Assembly (NCBI RefSeq): GCF_040717535.1
Contig: NZ_JBFEFI010000002.1
Span: forward strand, 744,001-808,000
Source: Thalassoglobus sp. JC818
GTDB lineage: Bacteria > Planctomycetota > Planctomycetia > Planctomycetales > Planctomycetaceae
Length of the DNA: 64,000 bases
Reading direction: 5' to 3'
Below the pieces are notes generated by a model. That model made no database searches, had not been told where the DNA came from, and saw nothing but the letters and a program-made list of their open reading frames with translations. The position numbers were made by a program, and so were the translations under genes. Each line of letters begins with the position of its first letter. Position 1 is the first letter of the stretch. Shown one piece after another: positions 56,605-64,000 of the stretch.

Positions 56605-56909
56605 TCTGAATTCCTGGCTGGAGGGTGTCTCAAATCAGACGATGAGTGAATGAGCTTGCTTGAGAACAGGAATCGTCTGCTGCGCTGCCTTACTCACGAC
56701 GATTACGCACAGACGGGCTTTCTCGTTGGATCGAAATATTTCATCGAGGATACAGGATTCCGGGCGAATGGACCATTCGCTGTGATGAAAAACGGCCTGA
56801 ACTGGAACGTGAGCCTGGCATTGCAGAAACGAAAACAGGTCGAACCGACGCGATGTCGATTCGACCTGTAGCTGTCACAAATTCAGATCACTTTGTCGAT
56901 TGATCTGAC
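56605..56909. other. Intergenic region, 305 bases, holding a terminator
   Basis: Apart from the hairpin terminator of the acidic-repeat gene (56826-56869), I find nothing here. The frame 56650-56871 on the plus strand has no ribosome site and runs through the hairpin. Confidence 0.5.
56826..56869 (-). terminator. Probable terminator of the HTH/acidic-repeat gene
   Basis: A perfect 10-base-pair stem (56835-56844 with 56860-56869) encloses a 15-base loop that could itself form a short CGAC/GTCG-type stem. On the minus strand the T-rich TTTTCGTTTC follows (complement of 56826-56836). It lies about 41 bases after the stop of the minus-strand gene. Confidence 0.75.
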
Positions 56910-58322
56910 TTAGCTGTAGAGTCCACCGAGTGCATTCAGGATGGCTCCCGAAATTGGGTTCGGTGATGATGCGTTTGACATGGTGTTGACGAGGTCAATC
57001 ATGACCACTCCGCAAACGAGGAGCAGCAGACTCGCAATCGTCAGCCCAGCGAAAACGCCGGTTCCCCATTCAGCGTCCGATCCTGCTCGGCCGCGAATCC
57101 GTGATGGATACTCATCACCTTCTTCATCGTCGAAGACGTCGTCGTCCGCGTCAAAGACGTCGAGGTCATCATCGTCACCGAAGACATCTTCTTCGATTTC
57201 CAGATCGTCTTCTTCAGCATCAAAGACATCCGACGATGCGAATTCAGAAGCGGAGCCTTCATCGTCGAGATCGAAGACGCTGTCGCTTGTTCCCAGTTCA
57301 GCTGAGCTGAGGGCGTTGTCGTCAGCATCGACAGTGTCGAGATCGAACACACTGCTTGGGCTTTCGTCCTCAAGCGGAGGAATCTCGAATTGTGTCTCAG
57401 CGACGGAATCGTCTGAGAGGGCGTCCATCATCGGAATTGTTCCCGAGTGGTCGTCTTCTTCGAGCGAGATTCCACTGTCGTCCGCGACGTCGAGAGAAAT
57501 TCCACTTTCGTCGCTGACCAGAGAGATTCCGGAATCGTCATCCAGATCGAGAGTGATTCCCTCATCGTCTTCGTCAGCGGTCAGTTCGATTCCGCTGTCG
57601 GTTGGTCCCTCGAGAGCAATACCACTGCCTGCTCCAAGCATGAGCGAGCTGTCTTCTCCGATCAGCGAGCTGTCATCGGTATCGAGTGAGATTCCCGAAT
57701 CATCGTCATCGGCGAACACGGACTGTTCATCTCCGCTGACACGGACAGCTTCGTGTTCATTGCTCATCAGCGTCACGTCACTTGCATCGTCGTCGTCGCT
57801 CACCAGCTTCACGTCGCTGTCGCTTCCAGCATCGTCCGAGCTCTTCTCCGCTTCTTCAGGAGATCCCATTAGACGGACGTCGCTGTCGCTGTCACCGAGA
57901 TTCATCTCGGGAGCGGTTTTGTCTTCCTCAACAGGAATATCATCGGAGCTGTCGAGGCCGACGAGTTTCACATCGCTGTCGCTGTCATCGATGAGATCGA
58001 TATCCGGTCCACCCACGATTCTCACGTCGCTGTCGCTGCTTTTCAGCGAATCGTCAAGATCTTCCAGCCCACCCTTGGAGATGACGGTTGGCTGTTCTCC
58101 GACGTCATCCTGATCATCGTCTTCATCAAGAAGAGGAAGCTCTGGATTGGAGTCAGCTCCGAATTCACGAGCCAGTGCTTCGACATCATCGGTCTTAAAC
58201 TTGAAGTTCCCGCGATCAGCAAATCCACGGATCTCGTTCTGCTCCCGCATCCGCAACAATTCTGCGGGGGAGACGTTCAACATTTTGGCGGCTTCTTCGA
58301 GGCTCAGATACTTTTTCGACAT
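56910..58322 (-). CDS. HTH-domain protein with long acidic repeat region and C-terminal TM
   Basis: A 470-residue modular protein. Residues 1-56 form an excisionase/MerR-like helix-turn-helix (YLSLEEAAKMLNVSPAELLRM, then GNFKFKTDDVEALARE). About 95-400 is acidic, Ser-rich and built from three sets of short repeats: SDSDV-type (95-185), SGISL-type (208-295) and VFDLD/DVFD-type (323-400). A single membrane helix (about 422-444, VFAGLTIASLLLLVCGVV) and a short tail of uncharged residues close the protein. The N-terminus should be cytoplasmic and able to bind DNA or proteins, held to the membrane by the C-terminal helix. The Ser in acidic contexts resemble phosphorylation sites. The layout occurs in planctomycetes but no function is known to me. 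ATG 58322. Confidence 0.85.
   Translation of the reverse strand: MSKKYLSLEEAAKMLNVSPAELLRMREQNEIRGFADRGNFKFKTDDVEALAREFGADSNPELPLLDEDDDQDDVGEQPTVISKGGLEDLDDSLKSSDSDVRIVGGPDIDLIDDSDSDVKLVGLDSSDDIPVEEDKTAPEMNLGDSDSDVRLMGSPEEAEKSSDDAGSDSDVKLVSDDDDASDVTLMSNEHEAVRVSGDEQSVFADDDDSGISLDTDDSSLIGEDSSLMLGAGSGIALEGPTDSGIELTADEDDEGITLDLDDDSGISLVSDESGISLDVADDSGISLEEDDHSGTIPMMDALSDDSVAETQFEIPPLEDESPSSVFDLDTVDADDNALSSAELGTSDSVFDLDDEGSASEFASSDVFDAEEDDLEIEEDVFGDDDDLDVFDADDDVFDDEEGDEYPSRIRGRAGSDAEWGTGVFAGLTIASLLLLVCGVVMIDLVNTMSNASSPNPISGAILNALGGLYS
57123..58040 (-). repeat. In-gene repeat region encoding acidic SDSDV/SGISL/VFDLD motifs
   Basis: Direct short repeats visible at the DNA level, for example the near-identical ACGTCGCTGTCGCT at about 57813, 57877, 57968 and 58024. 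At the protein level there are five SDSDV-like copies, eight SGISL-like copies and at least five VFDLD/DVFD-like copies, spaced irregularly by 10-35 residues. Confidence 0.8.
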
Positions 58323-58973
58323 TTGGGGTCGACTCCAGAATTGTGTCAGTCGGCGACAGGATGAGGAAATCGTTTTTCAAAGGAACCGCTCAGATCCTCC
58401 ATGACCGATGAGTAGTGGAGAGAAACATTCCACAACAGTCGCTAAATCGGTAAGACTTGACAGTCAAAATTAGTCATCGTTGAGAATGTGCATCCTTATC
58501 CATTGTATGGATTACGACAGAATGCGTCATTCTCCGGTCCGTCTCCTGACCAGCATCTCATGAGGTCCGCGCGAACCGGTTCGTGTGCTCACGCTGACTG
58601 AACGACTCGTTTCCTGAGTCGTTGAAGTTGCCGTCGACGAAGTTTCATTTTGCGACACAAGTTTACGGTGTGCAAGATGTTCTGCAAAAGTTCGCTCTCT
58701 CAGATCAAATTCTACGCTGGATGATCGGCACAGCAAAATAATTCGCGGGTGTTGTCCTCAGAATTGTTCCGGTTGATGCGGTTTGTCCGCATTGGACAGT
58801 CGGCTCGAATCGCATGTTCTTCCCGGCAGAATCCGCCGGTCGGTGAGATTCAGTTTTTTTCTCTCAGGACGCAAAATCGTTAAAGCTTCTCTATTCCCCC
58901 GGACGATAGCAGAGGTAACCCCTCCTGCGCACATTCCTCAGTGCGCCCTATGAGTTGATCACGAGGATCACAC
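58323..58973. other. Gene-free region (651 bases) between divergent genes
   Basis: This separates the minus-strand acidic-repeat gene from the plus-strand lipoprotein gene and should hold promoters for both. I see a short hairpin around 58777-58793 (ATGCGG/CCGCAT) and one at about 58923-58946 (GCGCAC/GTGCGC). No clear -35/-10 pair, ORF with a ribosome site, or RNA gene was found. Confidence 0.4.
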
Positions 58974-59726
58974 ATGCATTCTCAACTGCTTTCCCTTCTT
59001 GTTGTCTGCGTTTCCGTTTCTGGATGCTATTGCTGTCCCGAGTACTACGGTCCGGGAATGGGCGGATGCTACGGCTGGACACCCTCCTACAACTCCTGTG
59101 TGAGCGAATCCTGTCCGCCTGCGATGGGAAATCATCACTACAGTAAACATCCTCGCAGGATGTCGATCGCAGAACGGCGACAACAACGAGATCTGAAGCG
59201 ATGGTATCGCGACCTGAACTCAGCCCCGCACTCAGCTTCTCATTGTTCACACTGCAGCCAGCCCATTGACTTTGGGACTGATTGTGGATGCGGAGGAGGA
59301 TGGGACGAATTCAGTTCTTACGACGGCTCATACGTCGACGGCTTCTCCAGCTACGGTGGCGAATATCCTGTCGATGGCGGGATTTATCACGGTGGAGTTT
59401 CGGACAGCTACTGCCCCGATTGCGAAAATCAGTTCAGCGGATCGACCTATCACCATTCTGGGGAAATGTATCCGGCTGAAGTCTATGGTGCTCCTTCCGA
59501 AGCCGCGCCGACACCTGTTCCGTCGTCTCCGCCAACTCAGCCCACAGGAAGCGGAAATCCACAGACAAGCATGGTTCCGCGACACACTTCGAACGAGTAC
59601 TACTATCCGCCTCAATCGGGAACACATCTCCCACCGATGCCAAGTCCGCAGGCGATTGAGACCAGTCGTCCAATTCAGCCAGCTTCCGTCGATCCTTCTC
59701 TGTTCGCTCCTCCAGTTGTTGAGTAG
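58974..59726 (+). CDS. Cys- and Tyr/Gly-rich lipoprotein
   Basis: A 250-residue secreted protein with a lipobox VSVSGC, lipidated at Cys18. The mature part is rich in Cys in CxxC-like pairs (SHCSHCSQ, CPDCENQ, ESCPPA), Gly, Tyr and His in its first half (for example YGPGMGGCYGW), and Pro in its second half (PTPVPSSPPTQPTG). It looks like a surface or cell-envelope protein that may form disulfides. I do not recognise a family. ATG 58974 has CGAGGATC upstream. No Cys-rich partner is nearby. Confidence 0.78.
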   Translation: MHSQLLSLLVVCVSVSGCYCCPEYYGPGMGGCYGWTPSYNSCVSESCPPAMGNHHYSKHPRRMSIAERRQQRDLKRWYRDLNSAPHSASHCSHCSQPIDFGTDCGCGGGWDEFSSYDGSYVDGFSSYGGEYPVDGGIYHGGVSDSYCPDCENQFSGSTYHHSGEMYPAEVYGAPSEAAPTPVPSSPPTQPTGSGNPQTSMVPRHTSNEYYYPPQSGTHLPPMPSPQAIETSRPIQPASVDPSLFAPPVVE

Positions 59727-59790
59727 CCGTCTGGCAAGAGATTGAATCGACTCACGTGTCGGGTTCAGAAGACCAGAGATGGTTTGAGCG

Positions 59791-60714
59791 TCACTCATCT
59801 GCCTTCGAGTTCTGGAACTCGATCAACGTCTCACGGATCGAACTGAGCTTTCCACAGGTGAGGGCACACTCGTATTCGAAGACAGTGCCAGGCACAATCG
59901 CAAACTGTGTGAGTGGAGCAAAGTACGAACACGCTCCCCGTTGATTTCGTTCGCCGAAGCGGTAGCAGGTGAAGACTTCAGCGACGGGCACCGACACTCC
60001 GACTCCATAATCGTTCTCGTCAACGTATGCGATCCAGTGTTCCGGGCAGTTGTAACGCTCGTTGGGAAACCCGGGTTTGCGGTGAGTCAACGCATCGTCG
60101 GTGAATGGCTTTTCGCCTTCGTAATAGACGAGTTCTGAAAATCGCCGGTCGAGAAAGACTGCCGGGATTTCCTGATCGTGCACCGGATGTTTCACGTCGC
60201 CTGTGTACTCCATGCGATACCGGATTCGCACAAGCGGACCGTCCAGAGTGATCCATTGCTCGAATACGACTTCTGGAATCGGTTCGCCGGATGCCCAGTG
60301 CATCGGCAGAGTTTGGACATACAGCTCGTTTGGCTTCTCGCGAAACTGTGTGACCGTCGATTGCTTGCCCTGATAGTCTCCGCCCTGAACTGGATTCCAT
60401 CGCCAGGGTTTCTCAGCCCACAGTGACCCGTCGACGACACCGTAAAACGACTGCTGAATCAATCGACCCTGATCAAAATGGTTGATCAGATTGTCTTCGG
60501 ATTTCGCTTCCGAAAACCAGCCAATCGCCCCTCCTGCCGACATCTTGATCGCCACACGGACGAACTCATTCTCGAGGCTCAGCCATTCAGGGTTCGACGT
60601 CGGAAATGAATCAGTGGAGTCTTCCGAAGATGCTTGAAATGGGAAGATGATTCCAAGAGCGATGAACAAGCAGCTGAGGACATTGGCCCGGATTCGATGT
60701 CGAGATTCATCCAT
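59791..60714 (-). CDS. Secreted protein of unknown function
   Basis: A 307-residue protein with a probable signal peptide (VLSCLFIALGIIFPFQASS). The mature part is mixed alpha/beta and acidic; recognisable phrases are WLSLENEFVRVAIKMSAGGA, IRYRMEYTGDVKHP and NCPEHWIAYVDENDYG. I see no repeats, metal site or catalytic motif, and I cannot name a family; the latter phrases are reminiscent of secreted sugar-binding or galactose-mutarotase-like proteins, but that is only a guess. ATG 60714 rather than GTG 60717. It is convergent with the lipoprotein gene. Confidence 0.72.
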   Translation of the reverse strand: MDESRHRIRANVLSCLFIALGIIFPFQASSEDSTDSFPTSNPEWLSLENEFVRVAIKMSAGGAIGWFSEAKSEDNLINHFDQGRLIQQSFYGVVDGSLWAEKPWRWNPVQGGDYQGKQSTVTQFREKPNELYVQTLPMHWASGEPIPEVVFEQWITLDGPLVRIRYRMEYTGDVKHPVHDQEIPAVFLDRRFSELVYYEGEKPFTDDALTHRKPGFPNERYNCPEHWIAYVDENDYGVGVSVPVAEVFTCYRFGERNQRGACSYFAPLTQFAIVPGTVFEYECALTCGKLSSIRETLIEFQNSKADE

Positions 60715-60779
60715 CACATGCTTTCTTGCGATCTCGGACGGCAGCGCTGTGTTGCATTGTCATATGAGGAAGATTGACA

Positions 60780-61478
60780 TCATCCCTGATAGAGCAGACG
60801 GCCGCATGAGCCGCAGAAGAGAATCTTTCCGGAATTCAGCAGCACCTTGGACTGTGGAGTCAGCTGGGTGAAGCAGTTGTTACAGACTCCGCCGTTGGCT
60901 TGAGCCATTGCTTCGGGGCCGTAAGCTTCGACCAATCGGTCGTATTGTTCTCGAATCTCCGACGGAACGATTTTCTCAGTCTCTTTGATTTGCTCACCCA
61001 GAGAGACTTCTTGTTCCCGGAGCTTGGCCGATTTTTGTTCGAAGTCATTTGCGAAATCCCGTGTTTCTGTTTCGAGTTGGGCGATTTCTTCTTTCTTCTC
61101 TGCGATCTCTGAAAGCGTTCGGTCAACCCGTTCGAGTGCTTCGAGCACCTCATCTTCCAGCACAGCCTTCGCAGCGACGTCTGCGTCGATTTGCCCTCGG
61201 ATGATGTCAAACTCTCGGTTTGAAGCTGCGGCGTTGAGTTTGCCCTGCAACTCGACCATGTGAGATTCTTTGGACTTGAGGTCGAGATTCTTGCGATCAG
61301 CGAGCCCACGCACTTCCTGCAGAGTTTGTTCAAGCTGGGTCAACTCTTCCTGTGCCGCTTCGACACGAGCCTGACGAGCCCGAATTTGACGAGGACCCCG
61401 AGCCAACTTGTCTTGTGTCTTTTTGAGATCCTTGTGCAGGTCATGCAACCGACGATAATCCGTTGCAGATGGGGGCAT
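60780..61478 (-). CDS. Coiled-coil C4 zinc-ribbon protein (COG1579-like)
   Basis: A 232-residue protein with a long coiled coil (about residues 10-185) and a C-terminal zinc ribbon: CNNC near 199-202 and CGSCG near 223-226. This is the COG1579/CdsZ arrangement. Such proteins are thought to act as adapters for nucleic acid or translation-related processes, but the function is not settled. There is no signal peptide. GGAG lies nine bases before ATG 61478. The next gene is 240 bases away on the same strand. Confidence 0.85.
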   Translation of the reverse strand: MPPSATDYRRLHDLHKDLKKTQDKLARGPRQIRARQARVEAAQEELTQLEQTLQEVRGLADRKNLDLKSKESHMVELQGKLNAAASNREFDIIRGQIDADVAAKAVLEDEVLEALERVDRTLSEIAEKKEEIAQLETETRDFANDFEQKSAKLREQEVSLGEQIKETEKIVPSEIREQYDRLVEAYGPEAMAQANGGVCNNCFTQLTPQSKVLLNSGKILFCGSCGRLLYQG

Positions 61479-61639
61479 CGATGGACTCCGTTGAAATCAT
61501 TTGAGAAAGGTCGCGCCGGCAGGCGCTCTATCGAAGTCTGGCAGATTCCTGCCAGCTTGCAATCGTCAATCAATCCGATCTGTTGAGATCAAGCAAATCC
61601 TATCCGAAACAAGTCGGCGATTGCCTCGAAAATTATTCG

Positions 61640-61678
61640 AAAAAACCTTCCGTGTCTGAGCAGATGACACGGAAGGTT
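61640..61678 (-). terminator. Terminator of the PVC haem-protein gene
   Basis: A perfect 12-base-pair stem (61644-61655 with 61667-61678) closes an 11-base loop. On the minus strand it is followed by six T (complement of A at 61640-61645). It lies about 40 bases after the stop of the gene at 61719. A plus-strand TTTT follows as well, so it might be bidirectional. Confidence 0.85.
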
Positions 61679-61718
61679 TTGAGAATCTATCGGAAAGAAC
61701 AGGACTCGCTAAAACTCG

Positions 61719-64000
61719 CTACGGAGTCGCTGAAGCCTGTTCCGGTTTGGAAAACATCTTGTCATCGCGATTTCCGCGTGAAAGAAGAAATGCCATCAGG
61801 TCGAGCAATTCTTCCTCATTGAGAGTGTCTGCCAGTCCCTGCGGCATCATTGAGACTTTGGACGGCATCATCTCTTCGATCTGTTTTCTGTCCACATTGG
61901 TCTGGGCATTTGGATCGAGCATGTTTGTGTTGATCTGGAAGGAGTCGCCAGCAAGGTTGACGATGCGTCCATGAACGACCTTGCCGTCGATCGTTAGAAT
62001 TTGGACAGCTGAGTACTGATCGCTGATGACTTTGCTTGGATCGAGAATCGATTCCAAAATGTACTTCCGATCGAATCGGCCAGCCAATCCAGTCAGATCC
62101 GGGCCGACTGCTCCACCTTCTCCTGCGAAGCGATGGCAGGCGAAGCAGTTCGCTGCACCAAACATCTTTCGGCCATGCTCAAAGTCGCGGTTGACGAGGC
62201 TCGACTCAACTTTCGGAAGCAGTTCTTCCATGGTCCACTTCTTCACGAACGGTCGTGGCTCAGCAGCCAATGGATTGACCTGACCTTCCGGTTGTTTCGT
62301 GAGAACAGGTTCGAGGCGAGTCTTTTCTTCGTCTGTGAGGTGAGCGACAGCTTCTTCTTTGATGTTGTTCACAAACATGCCGAAGCTTGCTCCTCCGCGA
62401 TAACCAGCCGCTTTCACAAACCAGTTGAAATACTGCTCCTGCAGTTCTGGAGTCCAGCCTACGACCAGATGTCGCAGTGACTTCGCGTAGAGGATCTGTT
62501 CTTCTTGTGAAGGAGCCTCGTTGAGCAGTGCAACTCCCTTGGCAGCTGCCTCTGGAGATTGCAGATAAATCAGAACATCCAGCAGCATGGAGTTCGCTTC
62601 CGGGCTGTCAGCTGGAAGCATTGGATTCAAATGTTTGATGAGTTCGTCTCGGACTTCCGCAGCAGGCTGGCCGAACCGAAGCAAAGCGAGCTGCAAAACT
62701 CGCAATGCAGCCAACTGTTGTTGGCGATCAAGAGATTCTGGTTTCAGTTGGCCGAGAGAAATGAGAATCTTCGCTTGGAGTTCTTGGTCCTCTTTGGAGA
62801 TTTGTGTGGGCTGACTCCAGTCCGGGGGCGTTGTGTCGACAGCTTCAGCGTCGTTTTTGGACGGACGACGATGTGTTCGACACAATGCCAGAAGTGCTTC
62901 AATTCGTACATTTGGATCAGGTTCGTTCAGGGCTTGCTCTTGCCATTCGCTGACCGGGCGGTGTTCGATCGCTGTTCGGGCTGCGGTTCGAATCACACGG
63001 TCTTGATGACCGAGATGTTTCCAGGCGATTTTGACAGCGCGAGGATGTTTTTCTCCGTGCAGTTTTTCCAGACGAGCTCGAAGTGCGCGAAGCTTGGCAC
63101 CATTCTTCTGATGGGCGTCGGCAGGTTCTGTCGACTGCTTGCCTGTGTAAGTGACTCGGTAGAGACCCGATTGCACTCTTCGACCACCGATCGCGAAATA
63201 CATCGCTCCATCAACCGGATTGACGACCAAGTCGGTCAGTGGAAGAGGTGTGCCAGTGATGAACTCTTCGAACTCGGCGTTGTATGTCGCTCCAGCCGGT
63301 TTCAAATGGACGGCATACATCTTCCCGTAACTCCAGTCACTGATGAACAGTGCATTCTGGTAACGGGCAGGGAACTTCGCACCGTAGCCAAACACGATTC
63401 CTGTTGGCGATCCCGGTCCGATGTTAACGACAGGTGGGAGAGTGTCCGCGAAGTGTTCTGGGAACTTGCCGCCACCGTTTCTCCATCCAAAATCGACTCC
63501 GCTTAAGACGTGCGAAATGCGAGTCGGACGATACCACGGAGTGTTGATGTCCCATTCCATGTCCGCATCGTAAGTGAAGAGTTCTCCGTCGGCGTTCAGA
63601 GCAGCGTCGTACTCGTTTCGAAATCCGACAGTGATCAGTTCCCAGTTTTTGCCTTCAGGATCAATTCGGCTGATGTATCCACCGGGAGCAGGAGTGCCTT
63701 TCATGAAGCCACGGCCGTAAGCGCGAGGCAGCATGTTGTCTTCATCCCAAATCTGTGGGACGCGCGAGCTTGAGAACTCCGTCAAGTCGGTCTTGTTTCC
63801 GACGACGATATACAACCCTTCGCCATCTGGAGTCAGCAGGACTGCGTGAGGACCATGTTCTCCGCTTCCACCGGGCCACTGACGCAATGTCGTCAGCTGG
63901 TCCAGTTGATCGTCTCCGTCAGTATCGGTCGCTCGGTAAACACCACTGGTGAATTTTCCGCCTGAGTTCACGACGATGTAGAGGCTGTCGAATGCCCAGA
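61719..64000 (-). CDS. PVC-type CxxCH haem-binding protein, 5' end outside the window
   Basis: C-terminal 760 or so residues of a large secreted protein; the reading frame continues past base 64000. The N-terminal part seen here resembles the glucose/sorbosone-dehydrogenase type propeller of PVC-group proteins ([39 protein letters not shown]). A HEAT-like helical region follows, then a c-type cytochrome domain with the haem site CFACH, a distal Met region ([12 protein letters not shown]) and the PVC pattern. Such proteins oxidise carbohydrates or related substrates in the periplasm and pass electrons to a haem. A terminator follows the stop. Confidence 0.92.
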   Translation of the reverse strand, partial: WAFDSLYIVVNSGGKFTSGVYRATDTDGDDQLDQLTTLRQWPGGSGEHGPHAVLLTPDGEGLYIVVGNKTDLTEFSSSRVPQIWDEDNMLPRAYGRGFMKGTPAPGGYISRIDPEGKNWELITVGFRNEYDAALNADGELFTYDADMEWDINTPWYRPTRISHVLSGVDFGWRNGGGKFPEHFADTLPPVVNIGPGSPTGIVFGYGAKFPARYQNALFISDWSYGKMYAVHLKPAGATYNAEFEEFITGTPLPLTDLVVNPVDGAMYFAIGGRRVQSGLYRVTYTGKQSTEPADAHQKNGAKLRALRARLEKLHGEKHPRAVKIAWKHLGHQDRVIRTAARTAIEHRPVSEWQEQALNEPDPNVRIEALLALCRTHRRPSKNDAEAVDTTPPDWSQPTQISKEDQELQAKILISLGQLKPESLDRQQQLAALRVLQLALLRFGQPAAEVRDELIKHLNPMLPADSPEANSMLLDVLIYLQSPEAAAKGVALLNEAPSQEEQILYAKSLRHLVVGWTPELQEQYFNWFVKAAGYRGGASFGMFVNNIKEEAVAHLTDEEKTRLEPVLTKQPEGQVNPLAAEPRPFVKKWTMEELLPKVESSLVNRDFEHGRKMFGAANCFACHRFAGEGGAVGPDLTGLAGRFDRKYILESILDPSKVISDQYSAVQILTIDGKVVHGRIVNLAGDSFQINTNMLDPNAQTNVDRKQIEEMMPSKVSMMPQGLADTLNEEELLDLMAFLLSRGNRDDKMFSKPEQASATP

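Noticed and set aside
56650-56871. 73-codon frame between the SGNH-like and acidic-repeat genes
   Set aside because: It runs through the terminator hairpin and has no ribosome site.
56941-58113. 390-codon Ser-rich open frame on the plus strand opposite the acidic-repeat gene
   Set aside because: It is the mirror of the Asp/Glu repeat codons (GAT/GAC read as ATC/GTC and TCG), and is not a real Ser-rich protein.

Overview
The window looks like a chromosomal segment of a member of the Planctomycetota (Planctomycetales). Several lines point there: a DUF1559 prepilin-like protein, a PVC-type CxxCH haem protein, a formylmethanofuran dehydrogenase A-like subunit, secreted proteins with DUF4159 or DUF6807-like domains, an elongation factor G of the mitochondrial/spirochaete-planctomycete type, a truncated-complex SdhCAB, and many large secreted proteins of unknown function. 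Base composition looks moderate (a little over 50% GC by eye). I see no insertion sequence, phage, CRISPR array, tRNA or rRNA gene.

Layout. 1-4.7 kb: a secreted STN-like protein, a methyltransferase with a signal peptide, a tiny secreted protein, and an otnK-otnC sugar-acid pair. 4.7-9.4 kb (minus strand): a large secreted protein, an esterase, an HU-type DNA-binding protein with a clear promoter and terminator, and cysC. 9.5-11.9 kb: a possibly decayed gene, then hisI, hisG and csrA. 12-18.7 kb: a 1473-residue PQQ-propeller protein, an orphan receiver domain, an FHA protein and a COX III-like protein. 18.7-25.5 kb (minus strand): apgM, the sdhCAB operon with its own promoter and terminator, an LRR lipoprotein and a small conserved-looking protein. 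25.6-31.1 kb: an M20 amidohydrolase, a YbdK-type ligase, a long non-coding leader and fusA with a strong terminator. 31.2-37.2 kb: a divergent NuoM-like membrane protein, a LolCE/LolD export pair, ilvE and a GNAT enzyme. 37.4-45.4 kb: dapB, a DUF6807-like protein, thrC, a small membrane protein, a rhomboid protease, a degenerate phosphatase-fold protein and a TIM-barrel isomerase. 46-51.5 kb: the DUF1559 protein, a zinc-ribbon/HEAT/TM/beta-propeller protein and scpA. 51.5-64 kb: fhcA, a DUF4159 protein, an SGNH-like protein, an HTH/acidic-repeat/TM protein, a Cys-rich lipoprotein, a secreted protein, a coiled-coil zinc-ribbon protein, and the 3' part of a PVC haem protein that runs off the right edge.

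How the genes work together. The housekeeping genes cover histidine (hisI, hisG), aspartate-family and branched-chain amino acids (dapB, thrC, ilvE), sulfate activation, glycolysis, the TCA/respiratory chain, lipoprotein export and chromosome condensation. They are mostly single genes or pairs rather than full operons, as is usual in planctomycetes. The least explained parts are the two modular one-TM proteins (47.4-50.6 kb and 56.9-58.3 kb), a short interspersed repeat with a palindromic core found three times (20.0, 32.8 and 42.9 kb), and several enzyme-fold proteins whose catalytic positions look replaced. I found no convincing multi-gene defence, toxin or secondary-metabolite system.
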